A stretch of DNA of 64,000 bases from Clostridia bacterium (GCA_017631795.1 JAGBSO010000016.1:142332-206331); one strand, 5' to 3'; shown: positions 18,031 to 27,279, counted from the stretch's first letter. Notes: generated by a model not told the origin, from the letters alone. Numbers and translations: made by a program.

Positions 18031-18106
18031 TGGTCCGAGTGGCGAGACTTGAACTCACGGCCTCTTGACCCCCAGTCAAGCGCGCTCCCAACTGCGCCAC
18101 ACCCGG
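18031..18106 (-). tRNA. tRNA-Pro (anticodon GGG)
   Basis: The 76-nt minus-strand sequence folds as a cloverleaf. The acceptor arms CCGGGTG and CACTCGG pair, with A as discriminator and an encoded CCA at 18033-18031. The anticodon stem CTTGA/TCAAG encloses loop CTGGGGG, giving anticodon GGG. The T arm contains GTTCAAGTC. Recombinase debris nearby suggests it may once have been an integration site. Confidence 0.96.
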
Positions 18107-18253
18107 ATGTTCGGAACGTTCAATATAATACCACATAATTTAATATTTTGCAAGTCTTTTTTTCAACTTTTTTTATTTTTTTTCATATCTTTTTATTTTT
18201 ATATATAATCACAATTTTTAATAAAAAATATAAAACTATTTTGTAAAAAATCA

Positions 18254-18282
18254 TTGACAATATTATAAAAAACCGTTATAAT
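18254..18282 (+). promoter_or_regulatory. Consensus sigma-A promoter of the DUF4234 gene
   Basis: TTGACA (18254-18259) and TATAAT (18277-18282) are perfect consensus hexamers with a 17-bp spacer, in AT-rich DNA that could act as an UP element. The leader to the start codon is about 90 nt. Confidence 0.85.
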
Positions 18283-18378
18283 AAGACAAAATTGTGCAAT
18301 TTGCAAGCATTTTTATCATTTTTCTTTGTTAAAATTTTTCAATGTTGCACATTTAATAATTTTTTTGGAGTGATTTTC

Positions 18379-18945
18379 ATGAATTGTCCTCATTGCGGAC
18401 AGCAGATCGCAAACAATGTTCAGGTTTGTCCTTTCTGTGGAAAATTTGTAGCACAGCAGCAGTACAGTGCTCCCCAGCAGCAGTACGGTGCTCCTCAGCA
18501 GCAGTACGGTGCTCCTCAGCAGCAGTATGCACCGCCTTCACCTCCCAGAGCCAACCTCGAATGCAACAGAAGCTTTATTAAGTTCCTGCTCCTGACAATA
18601 ATAACATGTGGTATCTACGGTATCATCACATACTATAAGATTACTGAAGATATTAATACAATCTGCCGTCCTTACGATAACAAGACAACAACAAATTACC
18701 TTGTTGCAACATTGCTTCTCGGACCTATCACATGCGGTATTTACCCCATCATCTGGATGCATAACATGTGCAACCGTATCGGTGACAACCTCAAGCACAG
18801 AGGCCTCGCTACAAACTTCAGCGCATCAACATTCTGGCTTTGGAATGTACTTGGCTCATTTATTTTTGTTGGACCTTTCATCTTTATGTATAAGTTCTTT
18901 GAAGCAACAAATCAGCTTGCTGCAGATTACAACACAAGAGGCTAA
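18379..18945 (+). CDS. Zinc-ribbon DUF4234 membrane protein
   Basis: ATG 18379 is chosen because GGAG lies 9 bp upstream and the protein then begins MNCPHCGQQI, the usual start of this type. The 188 residues comprise a zinc ribbon (CPHC...CPFC, residues 3-24), a low-complexity QQQYGAP linker repeated four times (about 30-58) and a DUF4234-like domain with three or four membrane segments (LLLTIITCGIYGIITYY; LLLGPITCGIYPIIWMH; VLGSFIFVGPFIFMY). The function of DUF4234 proteins is unknown. The gene is monocistronic, with its own strong promoter and terminator. Confidence 0.85.
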   Translation: MNCPHCGQQIANNVQVCPFCGKFVAQQQYSAPQQQYGAPQQQYGAPQQQYAPPSPPRANLECNRSFIKFLLLTIITCGIYGIITYYKITEDINTICRPYDNKTTTNYLVATLLLGPITCGIYPIIWMHNMCNRIGDNLKHRGLATNFSASTFWLWNVLGSFIFVGPFIFMYKFFEATNQLAADYNTRG

Positions 18946-18958
18946 TTTAAAACCAACT

Positions 18959-18990
18959 GAAAGCTCGTTTCGACGGGCTTTCTTTTTTTT
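18959..18990 (+). terminator. Rho-independent terminator of the DUF4234 gene
   Basis: GAAAGCTCG and CGGGCTTTC form a 9-bp stem followed by eight T. Confidence 0.9.
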
Positions 18991-18999
18991 GCAAAATGC

Positions 19000-19057
19000 T
19001 TGACAAATGGGTCTACATCATGTAGAATAAAACTGCATTCTACATGATGTAGAATGC
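19000..19057 (+). promoter_or_regulatory. blaI-blaR1 promoter with two BlaI-type operators
   Basis: TTGACA (19000-19005) and TAGAAT (19023-19028) have a 17-bp spacer. Two palindromes with the same core TCTACAT-N-ATGTAGA lie at 19012-19026 (overlapping spacer and -10) and 19035-19057 (11-bp arms, over the transcription start). This matches autoregulation by BlaI/MecI repressors, which bind TACA/TGTA half-sites. Confidence 0.85.
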
Positions 19058-19072
19058 TTTGGAGGTGTTTTT

Positions 19073-19435
19073 ATGGGTGAATTACAGATGGGGGTTATCG
19101 AATCCCGTTTTGCAGACATTATCTGGAAAAATGAACCTGTCGCAACTACTGAGCTTGTGAAAATCAGTCAGCAGGAGCTGAACTGGAAGAAAACCACAAC
19201 ATACACAGTTCTCAAACGTCTTTGCGACAAAGGAATTTTCGGCAATGACAAAGGCACAGTGACTTCTCTTATTTCAAAAAGCGAGTTTTATTCAGTACAG
19301 AGTGAAAAGTTTGTCGATGAAACTTTCGGCGGGTCACTGCCTGCATTTTTAGCGGCATTCACAGCAAGAAAATCACTCACACGGGAGGAAGTTGACGAGC
19401 TTCGCAGAATGGTTGCAGATTTTAAGGAGGAATAA
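19073..19435 (+). CDS. blaI: BlaI/MecI/CopY-family transcriptional repressor
   Basis: The 120-residue protein has the family's winged helix-turn-helix (EPVATTELVKISQQELNW, then KKTTTYTVLKRLCDKGIF) and a C-terminal dimer region (EKFVDETFGGSLPAFLAAF), which in relatives contains the cleavage site used by the BlaR1-like partner. Its length is typical. GGAGG precedes the start by 8 bp. It is 2 bp upstream of the M56 sensor gene, and two palindromes overlap the promoter. No beta-lactamase or penicillin-binding protein gene is in the window, so the regulated targets besides itself are unknown. Confidence 0.9.
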   Translation: MGELQMGVIESRFADIIWKNEPVATTELVKISQQELNWKKTTTYTVLKRLCDKGIFGNDKGTVTSLISKSEFYSVQSEKFVDETFGGSLPAFLAAFTARKSLTREEVDELRRMVADFKEE

Positions 19436-19437
19436 AT

Positions 19438-22215
19438 ATGGCAGACTTATTTATATCTCTTTTCAATATGAGCATAACTGCAAGCTGGCTTGTTCTTGCA
19501 GTTGTTCTGCTTCGGTTGCTTCTGAAGAAAGCTCCTAAATGGCTGAACACCCTGTTGTGGGCATTTGTGGGAATCAGACTCGTCTGTCCGTTTTCATTTG
19601 AAAGCATTTTCAGCCTTATTCCCAGCACAGAAACAATACCGCAGAACATCACAAACGGTCCGTCATTTGATGTGAATACAGGCATAAACATCGTTGACAG
19701 TCAGGTGAATGACTATCTCGGCTCTCATTATTTTGAAGGTGTTACTGTGCCTGTTAACACAGGTTTCACCGCAGTCAATATTCTCACTGTCCTATGGATT
19801 GTCGGCATGCTTGCTATGCTGATTTATACAGGAATCAGTTTTGTAAGCCTGAATCGGAAAGTCCGTGAGGGTATTGTGCTGAAAGACAACATATGGCTTT
19901 GCGACAGAATTGACACACCATTCATTCTCGGTCTTTTCAGACCACGCATTTTTCTTCCGTCGGGCATGGCTGAAAGCGATATGGAATACGTCATCGCCCA
20001 CGAAAATGCTCATCTAAGACGCCGTGACCATTGGTGGAAACCGATGGGCTTTATACTGCTGACGGTTTATTGGTTCAATCCTGTGATGTGGCTTGCCTAT
20101 ATTCTTCTTTGCCGTGATATTGAACTTGCATGTGACGAAAAAGTCATCAGGGAAATGGGTACGGACATAAAAAAATCATATTCTGAAGCTCTTATCAACT
20201 GCAGTGTATCAAGACGCACAATTTCGGCTTGTCCGCTTGCATTTGGCGAAACGGGAGTAAAGAACAGAATAAAATCCGTTCTCAGTTACAAAAAACCGAC
20301 ACTGTTGGTTATTATTGTTGCCGTCATTTCATGCATTGTGGTGGCAATCTGTTTCCTTACAAATCCGAAATCAGACCTCAAAAACAGCAATCCTGAGCTT
20401 GATGCTGCTGTTTCTCAGGCCATACTCGACGTCAATTCAACAGGATTTCTTTATAATTCCGAGTGCATAGCCGAGGGACATACAATATACGGTGTTGAAG
20501 AAGACGGCGATAACGTCACTGTATATCTTTTGGAAGAATTTGCAGGCTTCGGCTTCAAAAACGGCTATTTTATGGAACAAACGGGACATCGGACACCTGC
20601 AGTTTATACTTTTTCAAAAATAGACAACGATTATATACTGACAGATTATGAATATCCCATGGACGGTGAAGAATATACAGATTCAATAAAGAAAATGTTC
20701 CCGAAAGAGTATCATTCCCGTTTACTTGATTATAACGAAAAAGACAATGCCGATTTGTGGCCACAGTGTGTTGCGTATGCCGAAGCTTACCTTAAAAAAA
20801 TCGGCAGAGATGCAGAAGTGCGCAATTACAGCGAAGTGCCGCATATTTTTCTTACGGACTTAGGTGTATCTGTTGAAGTTTCAAATAAAATTCTTGAAAA
20901 CAAATCACTCAGTTGTTTTGATTCTGATATAGGCAATTACGAAACACTTGAAGACGGTGTAAGATTCATTTACCGGACAGATTTTGACGAAGAAAGAAAT
21001 CTTATCATTTTTACAAGAGAAATTTATGCAACGGGCGAAATTACACAGAAAATCGAACTGGATGCAGCAACAGGCAGATTCATTTCAAACAACACCTATG
21101 ACTGTGAATTGCCCGATCCCGAAACTGAACAAACACAAAAAAATTACAGTTTACCTGTTTACTCTGACTATACAAAAGCCGCTGATGAAGTACGCAATCA
21201 ATACAGTATTCAGGCAATTCATTTTCCAAAAAGCGGAGAAAGTGAAGCTGCAATTCTTGTGGGTGAATCATACGGATATGATGTTGCTGAATTCCTTGAC
21301 AATGTATATTGGAAAGAAAGCCTTGCTCCACTTGAAGATCTTTCATCTCCCGGCTCGGTGGAATTTGTGATTGATGAAGATTACAGGGTAACCGTGCATG
21401 AACGTAAAAAGGGCTCTGTGTTTGCCTATGCCGTTGTAAAATACGGTGGTAAAGAAAGATATTATCATACGTCATACAGTGATTATGAAAAAGCTGTGGC
21501 AATTCTTCATAAACCAGCAACCGTTCTCCAACAGTCTGCCACGGAATTTCTTACATTCTCATATATTACAGAAAATGATTCGGCATACATTTCACTCAAT
21601 CCCGACACAAAGACTGTGTTTTTCAGCCTTTCAAGACTGAGCGATTATGTGATTGAAGGCACTTATCAGGATTACATCGACAGAATTTTTATTCTTGCCA
21701 ATGACAAACAGCATAAATATGTTCTGAGACGAAGCGATGCAGACCTGATTTTTTCAGCCGAAGAATCAACACCCGTACCCGAATACAGATACAGTAAAAA
21801 CTCCGAGCCACTCCCCTGCATTCCAGACGGTGCAGTGTTCACATATAACGGAACTGAAAAAAACTATATCGACAAAACAACTGCCGATATTGACGGTGAC
21901 GGCATAAACGAATATTGCATTCTCGGTTACGGACTAACATCGGGACTTTTCACGGTGACTTTTTCTGCATACGAAAACGGTCAACTTGAATATTTCAATA
22001 TATTCAACAGCGATGTATCAGATATTCAGTTCGGAGCAGACAAAGACGGAAACCCCGTTATCAAAGGGCAGGTTTTTGCAGATTACGACAATCAGGCATA
22101 TGCCACATACGAAATCAGCATAAAAGACGGCAATATTGTTATCGGATCAGGCGACAGTATAATGGCATACTGGGGTGAACAGGGACTTGACTCCCCTTAC
22201 GCACCTGAACAATGA
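19438..22215 (+). CDS. blaR1: BlaR1/MecR1-like M56 metallopeptidase sensor with unusual extracellular region
   Basis: The 925-residue protein has membrane segments at about 10-30, 34-52, 115-135 and 280-300. The M56 zinc peptidase lies in between, with HENAHLRRRDHWW (HExxH, about 188) and ELACDEKVI (the third ligand Glu, about 240). The extracellular part (about 305-925) does not carry the penicillin-binding SxxK sensor of BlaR1. It contains PepSY-like stretches and a final region with a calcium-loop-like motif (DIDGDGINEYCILGYG, about 815). The stimulus is therefore probably not a beta-lactam. It would act by signalling through proteolysis of the adjacent repressor. The gene ends at a strong bidirectional terminator. 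Confidence 0.85.
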   Translation: MADLFISLFNMSITASWLVLAVVLLRLLLKKAPKWLNTLLWAFVGIRLVCPFSFESIFSLIPSTETIPQNITNGPSFDVNTGINIVDSQVNDYLGSHYFEGVTVPVNTGFTAVNILTVLWIVGMLAMLIYTGISFVSLNRKVREGIVLKDNIWLCDRIDTPFILGLFRPRIFLPSGMAESDMEYVIAHENAHLRRRDHWWKPMGFILLTVYWFNPVMWLAYILLCRDIELACDEKVIREMGTDIKKSYSEALINCSVSRRTISACPLAFGETGVKNRIKSVLSYKKPTLLVIIVAVISCIVVAICFLTNPKSDLKNSNPELDAAVSQAILDVNSTGFLYNSECIAEGHTIYGVEEDGDNVTVYLLEEFAGFGFKNGYFMEQTGHRTPAVYTFSKIDNDYILTDYEYPMDGEEYTDSIKKMFPKEYHSRLLDYNEKDNADLWPQCVAYAEAYLKKIGRDAEVRNYSEVPHIFLTDLGVSVEVSNKILENKSLSCFDSDIGNYETLEDGVRFIYRTDFDEERNLIIFTREIYATGEITQKIELDAATGRFISNNTYDCELPDPETEQTQKNYSLPVYSDYTKAADEVRNQYSIQAIHFPKSGESEAAILVGESYGYDVAEFLDNVYWKESLAPLEDLSSPGSVEFVIDEDYRVTVHERKKGSVFAYAVVKYGGKERYYHTSYSDYEKAVAILHKPATVLQQSATEFLTFSYITENDSAYISLNPDTKTVFFSLSRLSDYVIEGTYQDYIDRIFILANDKQHKYVLRRSDADLIFSAEESTPVPEYRYSKNSEPLPCIPDGAVFTYNGTEKNYIDKTTADIDGDGINEYCILGYGLTSGLFTVTFSAYENGQLEYFNIFNSDVSDIQFGADKDGNPVIKGQVFADYDNQAYATYEISIKDGNIVIGSGDSIMAYWGEQGLDSPYAPEQ

Positions 22216-22230
22216 TATACAAACAGAAAA

Positions 22231-22257
22231 ACACCCGAAGCGTGATGCTTCGGGTGT
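22231..22257. terminator. Bidirectional terminator, copy 1
   Basis: An 11-bp stem (ACACCCGAAGC with GCTTCGGGTGT, loop GTGAT) lies between convergent genes with A before and T after. The same hairpin recurs at 26110-26136. Confidence 0.85.
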
Positions 22258-22275
22258 TGTTTGTTGTTTTATTTT

Positions 22276-25200
22276 TTACCAGTGAGCGACACCGCAATCA
22301 CAATACTGTGCAGATTTATTACCGAAAAGTTTCTGAAGGAAACTGATGATTCTCCACAAGAACTGCATAAATGCATTATCGCTGTGGCAAGTATGGCTGC
22401 AACCATTTGTAAAATCAAAGTCGCAGGCATCGCAAAGACCGTCATGATCGGTATCAGCATGAGAAACAGCGGGAATTTCTGCCTGTGCTGTTGTGACTGT
22501 ACCGCATACAGCGCACTTCACACCGTCTGTAAGACCTGATGCAGTACATGTTGCACCGTATCCTGCAATCACTTCATCTGTATGCCCTGTTGCATCAACA
22601 TAATCATCGATATATGTATCACCGCATGAGCAGGTGTAGATTGTGAAGCCCTGTTCTGTACATGTGGGAGCTGTTACAACACCATCATAAATATGCTGAT
22701 GAGAAAGTTTCTGACCGAAAATAAGAACCTCATAATCAGTTATGCTTTCATCAATAACATATTCAAATGTAAAATCTTCGCTTTCAGCCGTCTGCTGATC
22801 TATGTAAAGAAGATTATCAGATGCAAGCAAATCTTCTGCATTTTCATCTCTTACAGCAACCATTACATAATCATTGCCGATAACTGCATCAGTAAGGATT
22901 TCGATCTGCATATTGTTTTCTGAATATACAGAAAAATCATCAAGAGAGAATGTCATAACGGCTACATCAGAAACTGTGTCACTGCAGATTATGTTGGCAT
23001 TTTTTAAGCATTCATTGCCTTCTTCTATTAATATATTACGCCACAGTTCCTCTGTACCGCTATAATAAACTGTTGCAAGATTGTTACAACCAGTGAATGC
23101 ATATTTTACAATTGATGTAATACTTTTTGGCATCGTTACAGCTACAAGTCCGGAACAATTACGAAATGCACTGCGATTGATTGTTGTTACACTGTTTGAT
23201 AGAGTGATATCTGTAAGGCTTACACATCCTTCAAACGCATAACTTTTGATTGTTGTTACACTTTCAGGAATTATATATTCGGTTCTGCTATTGCCAGCTG
23301 GATATAGCATTAATTCTGTTTTATCTTTGTTAAACAAAACACCGTATTCATCGCTTGAATATTTTACATTATTATTAGCAACTGTAATACTTTTTAATAA
23401 TAAATTTTCATGAGGTTCCCAAATAATAAGTTCTGTTACACTTTCGGGAATTGTTAGATTTGAAAGACTTGTACAACCATAAAAAGCAGATAAATCAAGT
23501 TTTTTTACACTATTGGGAATTGTAATATTTTTTAAGCTTACACATTTTTCAAATGCAGAACTGTTAATTGATACTACACTATTGCCAATTGTTACACTTT
23601 TAAGGTTTTCACATCCCCAGAATGCCATTTGTCCAATTGTAGTTACTCCATCACCTATAATTACGCTTTTAATCGACTTTAAGTATTTATTCCATGGTAT
23701 TGCATCTTTCCAATCAACTGATTTAAAATCGAACATCGCACCATTATCATTTGAGTCGCCATTTTGGTATATAAAAAGTTCCCCATCATCATAGAGTTGC
23801 CATCGAACAGTAGTACCACAAAATCCAGTAGAAAGAATCTTTCGCATATCAATAGATATTGATACACTTATGCTATTATCGACAACTGTTATATCTTCAG
23901 TTTTTGCATTTCCGTTTGTATGCTGCAATGTAATTTCATGCTTACCTGTCGGTAAATATATTACTTCTTTACCGTTGCTGTCTGTTTTATATTTATCATT
24001 GATTATTACATCAGACAATGGATTTTTGTCTTTGTCAACAACGGTAATATTAACAGCATATGAAATATTTGAACACTTACCCTTACCAAAGCCAAGTTCA
24101 TTTGAATAATATGCTGTAAGCATATTGATTTTTACACTTGCAAAAGTTGTTTCCTTGTTTATAATTTCAAAAATTTTAATTTTGAGTGATACACTTGCGG
24201 TAAAGTCAATTATTATATCAAGGCAAGTACTGCAATCATGAATTGCAAAATCCGGAGTTAAAACAGAAGGTGTGATTGTAGCGTCAACACCGATTCTTGT
24301 TGACAGTGACATTTCAGCATATTTAAGGACCTTGACTTCAGGTTTTATTTCAAAACCTGCATAGAATTTCACTTCAAGAGTCAATTCATTTTCAAATTCA
24401 CCGTCAGATGATTTTGTTTTATTAACCAAACCATTTATACTGTCAAATGATACGCCTACAACAACTTCTGCGATTGAAAAACTATACTCTAATTCAGCTT
24501 CTGCTTCAAAAATAAATGAAAAAGCAGCATCTGCTTTTACAGCACCAAGGAAATTAAAACCGACTGTGCCGAGAGGTATACTGTCTTCAAATTTTCCTGT
24601 TACAAAAACATTTACATCCAAAGTGCTTGTAATTGAAATTTCTAAATAGTAATAATCTTTCCCAAACAGATAAAAGTCATAAAAGAACTTTATGCCTGCA
24701 CTGAAAACACCTTCAAGTTCAGCACCGAACTCAATATTTTCAGTTGGTTCTATGTTAATTGCCCATCTCTCTATGGTGCTGACAGAAGAATCTATATTAA
24801 CATCATGCCCCATTGTAGAAAATTCTATTGATTCATGTGTTACACCATCAGCCATTTCAGAATCGTCAAATGTTGTCTGTGTAGTTGTTTCATCAATTTT
24901 GATAAAATGGAAAAGCTCCCCGATTTCATCAATTTCAGAAGCAGTAAGAGTAACTGTATCCCCATCAATTTTTATATCTTCGATTTTGATAATGATATAT
25001 TCTTCTTCACCTTCACCATACTGATAATAGAAGATATCACCTTTTTTAAGGTTTTTTATCTGTTCATCAGCATTTTCAATGACATATATACCGTTTGTAT
25101 AGTCATCTTTTACAACAGTATTCTTGCCTTCTTCAGGTTCAACAACAGTAGCTTCATCTGAAACAACAAGGAAGTTATTATCCTCAGATTCATCAAGATT

Positions 25201-25740
25201 CAGAACTCTGTCTTCTTCAAAATCCTCTGTTGTCTTTGCCATAAATTCTTCAAATTCTCTTGTGTATTCGTTAGTTTCAAAATACTTACAGAGAGGTGCA
25301 TTCTCCCAATCAACAAGGAATGCTTTAACATAAAAATATTCAGGCATTTCATCTGTGTCGATTGTAACACTAACGGTATTTTCTGTGACAGATTCATTTG
25401 CTTCTATATCTGCTTTTCCGCTTGCAAGCATTTTACCGCCATTTTTTTCATAGATAGCCACAACAACAGTACATTCATCAAGATTCTTCAATTCAACTGT
25501 TGCAGTCTTGTCTTCAATTGTTACAGACTGAATAAAATATTCAGCATTTTCACTCTCATTTTCTGTTTCCTGATAGTTGTCAAGAATCAAATCACCCAAC
25601 GCATTTGTAGATTCATAACTTATATCAGTTTGTGGATTTGTCTGTAATTCATTACTTTCCGCAAATGCGGGCAAGGTGATTGTAAATGTCATCACGACAG
25701 CCAACAAGACCGACAATGCTTGTTTCAGGACTTTTTTCAT
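22276..25740 (-). CDS. Large secreted LRR_5 (BspA-type) surface protein with Cys/His-rich C-terminal tail
   Basis: ATG 25740 is chosen because AGGAAG lies 7 bp upstream and a signal peptide follows at once (MKKVLKQALSVLLAVVMTFT ... AFA-ES). The 1154-residue protein has an Asp/Glu-rich N-terminal half of likely beta domains (to about 570), a carboxypeptidase-regulatory-like segment (about 580-640, YAVNITVVDKDKNPLSDVII) and LRR_5 repeats (about 690-930). These end with the typical cap LATVYYSGTEELWRNILIEE. Two Cys-rich modules follow (APTCTEQGFTIYTCSCGDTY; ATCTASGLTDGVKCAVCGTV), then a Ca-binding-like HADTDHDGLCDACD and the tail CSHTCHSDNAF ... KLFGNKSAQYCDCGVAHW. The tail is shared with the protein at 4115-6304. 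It is divergent from an XRE regulator across twin palindromes. Confidence 0.88.
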   Translation of the reverse strand: MKKVLKQALSVLLAVVMTFTITLPAFAESNELQTNPQTDISYESTNALGDLILDNYQETENESENAEYFIQSVTIEDKTATVELKNLDECTVVVAIYEKNGGKMLASGKADIEANESVTENTVSVTIDTDEMPEYFYVKAFLVDWENAPLCKYFETNEYTREFEEFMAKTTEDFEEDRVLNLDESEDNNFLVVSDEATVVEPEEGKNTVVKDDYTNGIYVIENADEQIKNLKKGDIFYYQYGEGEEEYIIIKIEDIKIDGDTVTLTASEIDEIGELFHFIKIDETTTQTTFDDSEMADGVTHESIEFSTMGHDVNIDSSVSTIERWAINIEPTENIEFGAELEGVFSAGIKFFYDFYLFGKDYYYLEISITSTLDVNVFVTGKFEDSIPLGTVGFNFLGAVKADAAFSFIFEAEAELEYSFSIAEVVVGVSFDSINGLVNKTKSSDGEFENELTLEVKFYAGFEIKPEVKVLKYAEMSLSTRIGVDATITPSVLTPDFAIHDCSTCLDIIIDFTASVSLKIKIFEIINKETTFASVKINMLTAYYSNELGFGKGKCSNISYAVNITVVDKDKNPLSDVIINDKYKTDSNGKEVIYLPTGKHEITLQHTNGNAKTEDITVVDNSISVSISIDMRKILSTGFCGTTVRWQLYDDGELFIYQNGDSNDNGAMFDFKSVDWKDAIPWNKYLKSIKSVIIGDGVTTIGQMAFWGCENLKSVTIGNSVVSINSSAFEKCVSLKNITIPNSVKKLDLSAFYGCTSLSNLTIPESVTELIIWEPHENLLLKSITVANNNVKYSSDEYGVLFNKDKTELMLYPAGNSRTEYIIPESVTTIKSYAFEGCVSLTDITLSNSVTTINRSAFRNCSGLVAVTMPKSITSIVKYAFTGCNNLATVYYSGTEELWRNILIEEGNECLKNANIICSDTVSDVAVMTFSLDDFSVYSENNMQIEILTDAVIGNDYVMVAVRDENAEDLLASDNLLYIDQQTAESEDFTFEYVIDESITDYEVLIFGQKLSHQHIYDGVVTAPTCTEQGFTIYTCSCGDTYIDDYVDATGHTDEVIAGYGATCTASGLTDGVKCAVCGTVTTAQAEIPAVSHADTDHDGLCDACDFDFTNGCSHTCHSDNAFMQFLWRIISFLQKLFGNKSAQYCDCGVAHW

Positions 25741-25799
25741 AAAAATCTTCCTTTCATTTTTAATAAAAAACTTAACTTTTTTCCGTTTCACCTTAATTA

Positions 25800-25850
25800 T
25801 AGATAGATTTTATCTAAAAGTCAATAGATAATATTTATCTATAGTATAAT
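25800..25850. promoter_or_regulatory. Twin palindromic operators between divergent LRR and XRE genes
   Basis: Two palindromes of the same form, TAGATA-N5-TATCTA, lie at 25800-25816 and 25825-25841, 25 bp centre to centre (about two and a half helical turns). A TATAAT at 25845-25850 follows in the plus direction. The likely binder is the adjacent XRE protein, controlling itself and the secreted LRR protein. Confidence 0.65.
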
Positions 25851-25885
25851 AATATTATTGTATTTGTTTCTGCGGGGTGAGAAAA

Positions 25886-26095
25886 GTGAAAAGCCGAATC
25901 CGTGATTTAAGGGAGGATAATGACCTCACTCAACAACAGGTTGCGGATGCTATCGGTATCACTCAGAGGAAATATTCCTACCTCGAAACTGAAACACAGC
26001 CATTGACTGCAGAGTTGCTTGTGAAGCTTGCAGATTTTTATGATATCAACATTGATTACATTCTTTACAGAACAGAAAAACGCAACAGAATTTAA
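25886..26095 (+). CDS. XRE-family helix-turn-helix regulator
   Basis: The start is taken as GTG 25886, since GGGGTG lies 8 bp upstream; an in-frame GTG at 25877 is the alternative. The 69-residue protein is one HTH_3 domain (RIRDLREDNDLTQQQVADAI ... KYSYLETETQPLTAELLVKL, then ADFYDINIDYILYRT) with no effector domain. Small regulators of this form repress by binding palindromes, and two lie directly upstream. The gene ends 15 bp before a strong hairpin. Confidence 0.85.
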   Translation: MKSRIRDLREDNDLTQQQVADAIGITQRKYSYLETETQPLTAELLVKLADFYDINIDYILYRTEKRNRI

Positions 26096-26109
26096 TTTCC
26101 ACAGAAAAA

Positions 26110-26136
26110 ACACCCGAAGCGTGATGCTTCGGGTGT
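26110..26136. terminator. Bidirectional terminator, copy 2
   Basis: The hairpin is identical in sequence to that at 22231-22257 (ACACCCGAAGC, GTGAT, GCTTCGGGTGT). It separates the XRE gene from rpoD. Confidence 0.85.
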
Positions 26137-26158
26137 TGTGCTTTATGCGATATTAAAA

Positions 26159-27259
26159 TTAATCAAGGAAATCTCTGAGCTTCTTGCTTCTGCCGGGATG
26201 ACGGAGCTTTCTGAGAGCTTTTGCCTCGATCTGACGGATTCTTTCTCTTGTAACATTGAACTCTGCACCGACTTCCTCAAGTGTCTTGGGATGTCCGTCT
26301 TCAAGTCCGAAACGGAGAGTGAGAACCTTTGCTTCTCTGGGAGTGAGTGTTTTGAGAACAGCATTGAGTGCTTCCTTGAGAAGAAGCTGTGATGCTGCAT
26401 CTGCAGGTGCAAGTGCATCTTCATCGGGGATGAAATCGCCAAGATGGCTGTCTTCCTCTTCACCGATGGGTGTTTCCAGTGAAACGGGTTCCTGTGCAAC
26501 TCTGAGAATTTCACGAACCTTTTCAACACTCATACCAAGCTCTGCTGCGATTTCTTCTGCGGTTGGTTCTCTGCCGTTCTTGTGAAGAAGCAGGCTGTTT
26601 GTCTTCTTGACCTTGTTGATTGTTTCAACCATGTGAACGGGAATACGGATTGTTCTTGCCTGGTCAGCAATAGCTCTTGTGATAGCCTGTCTGATCCACC
26701 ATGTTGCATATGTTGAGAACTTGAAGCCCTTTGTGTAGTCGAACTTTTCAACAGCCTTGATAAGACCGAGGTTACCTTCCTGAATAAGATCAAGGAACTG
26801 CATGCCTCTGCCGCCGTAACGCTTTGCAATACTTACAACAAGACGAAGGTTTGCTTCTTCAAGACGCTTTTTAGCTTCGGGATCATCGTGAGCAATTCTC
26901 ATGGCGAGATCGATTTCTTCTTCCGCTGTAAGAAGAGGAACTTTACCGATTTCCTTAAGATAAACCTTTACGGGGTCATCCATCTGGATATTCTTCACAT
27001 CAGCATCATCAACATCAATTTCTGCTGACTTACCGATGTCACTGTCATCAAAATCAAGTGCATCAAGCATTACGTCTGACATATCATCAACAAGCTCAAT
27101 GTTGTTTGCTTCAACCTGCTCATAGAACTTATCAAGTTCTTCGATATCGAAATCTATATCGAGTATAGCAGAGTCGATTTCCTGAGTTGTCAGCTTTCCT
27201 GCCTGCTTGCCTTTCTCAATGAGTCTGGCAAATACATTCTTTTTTTCTGTGTTTTCCAT
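26159..27259 (-). CDS. rpoD: Primary RNA polymerase sigma factor (SigA/RpoD)
   Basis: The 366-residue protein has the short region 1.1 of Firmicutes SigA, region 1.2 ([20 protein letters not shown]), region 2 ([20 protein letters not shown] and [20 protein letters not shown]), region 3 ([20 protein letters not shown]) and region 4 ([20 protein letters not shown]). It directs RNA polymerase to the -35/-10 promoters seen in this window. It lies 20 bp downstream of dnaG, as in the conserved dnaG-rpoD operon. Confidence 0.98.
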   Translation of the reverse strand: MENTEKKNVFARLIEKGKQAGKLTTQEIDSAILDIDFDIEELDKFYEQVEANNIELVDDMSDVMLDALDFDDSDIGKSAEIDVDDADVKNIQMDDPVKVYLKEIGKVPLLTAEEEIDLAMRIAHDDPEAKKRLEEANLRLVVSIAKRYGGRGMQFLDLIQEGNLGLIKAVEKFDYTKGFKFSTYATWWIRQAITRAIADQARTIRIPVHMVETINKVKKTNSLLLHKNGREPTAEEIAAELGMSVEKVREILRVAQEPVSLETPIGEEEDSHLGDFIPDEDALAPADAASQLLLKEALNAVLKTLTPREAKVLTLRFGLEDGHPKTLEEVGAEFNVTRERIRQIEAKALRKLRHPGRSKKLRDFLD

Positions 27260-27279
27260 ACCTTTTCACCTGTCTTTAT

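Noticed and set aside
19000..22215. Beta-lactam resistance locus
   Set aside because: The regulators look BlaI/BlaR1-like, but there is no penicillin-binding sensor domain and no beta-lactamase or mecA-like gene.
25907..26113. Antitoxin-toxin pair around the XRE gene
   Set aside because: The opposite frame is a shadow, and the XRE gene has no small partner gene next to it.
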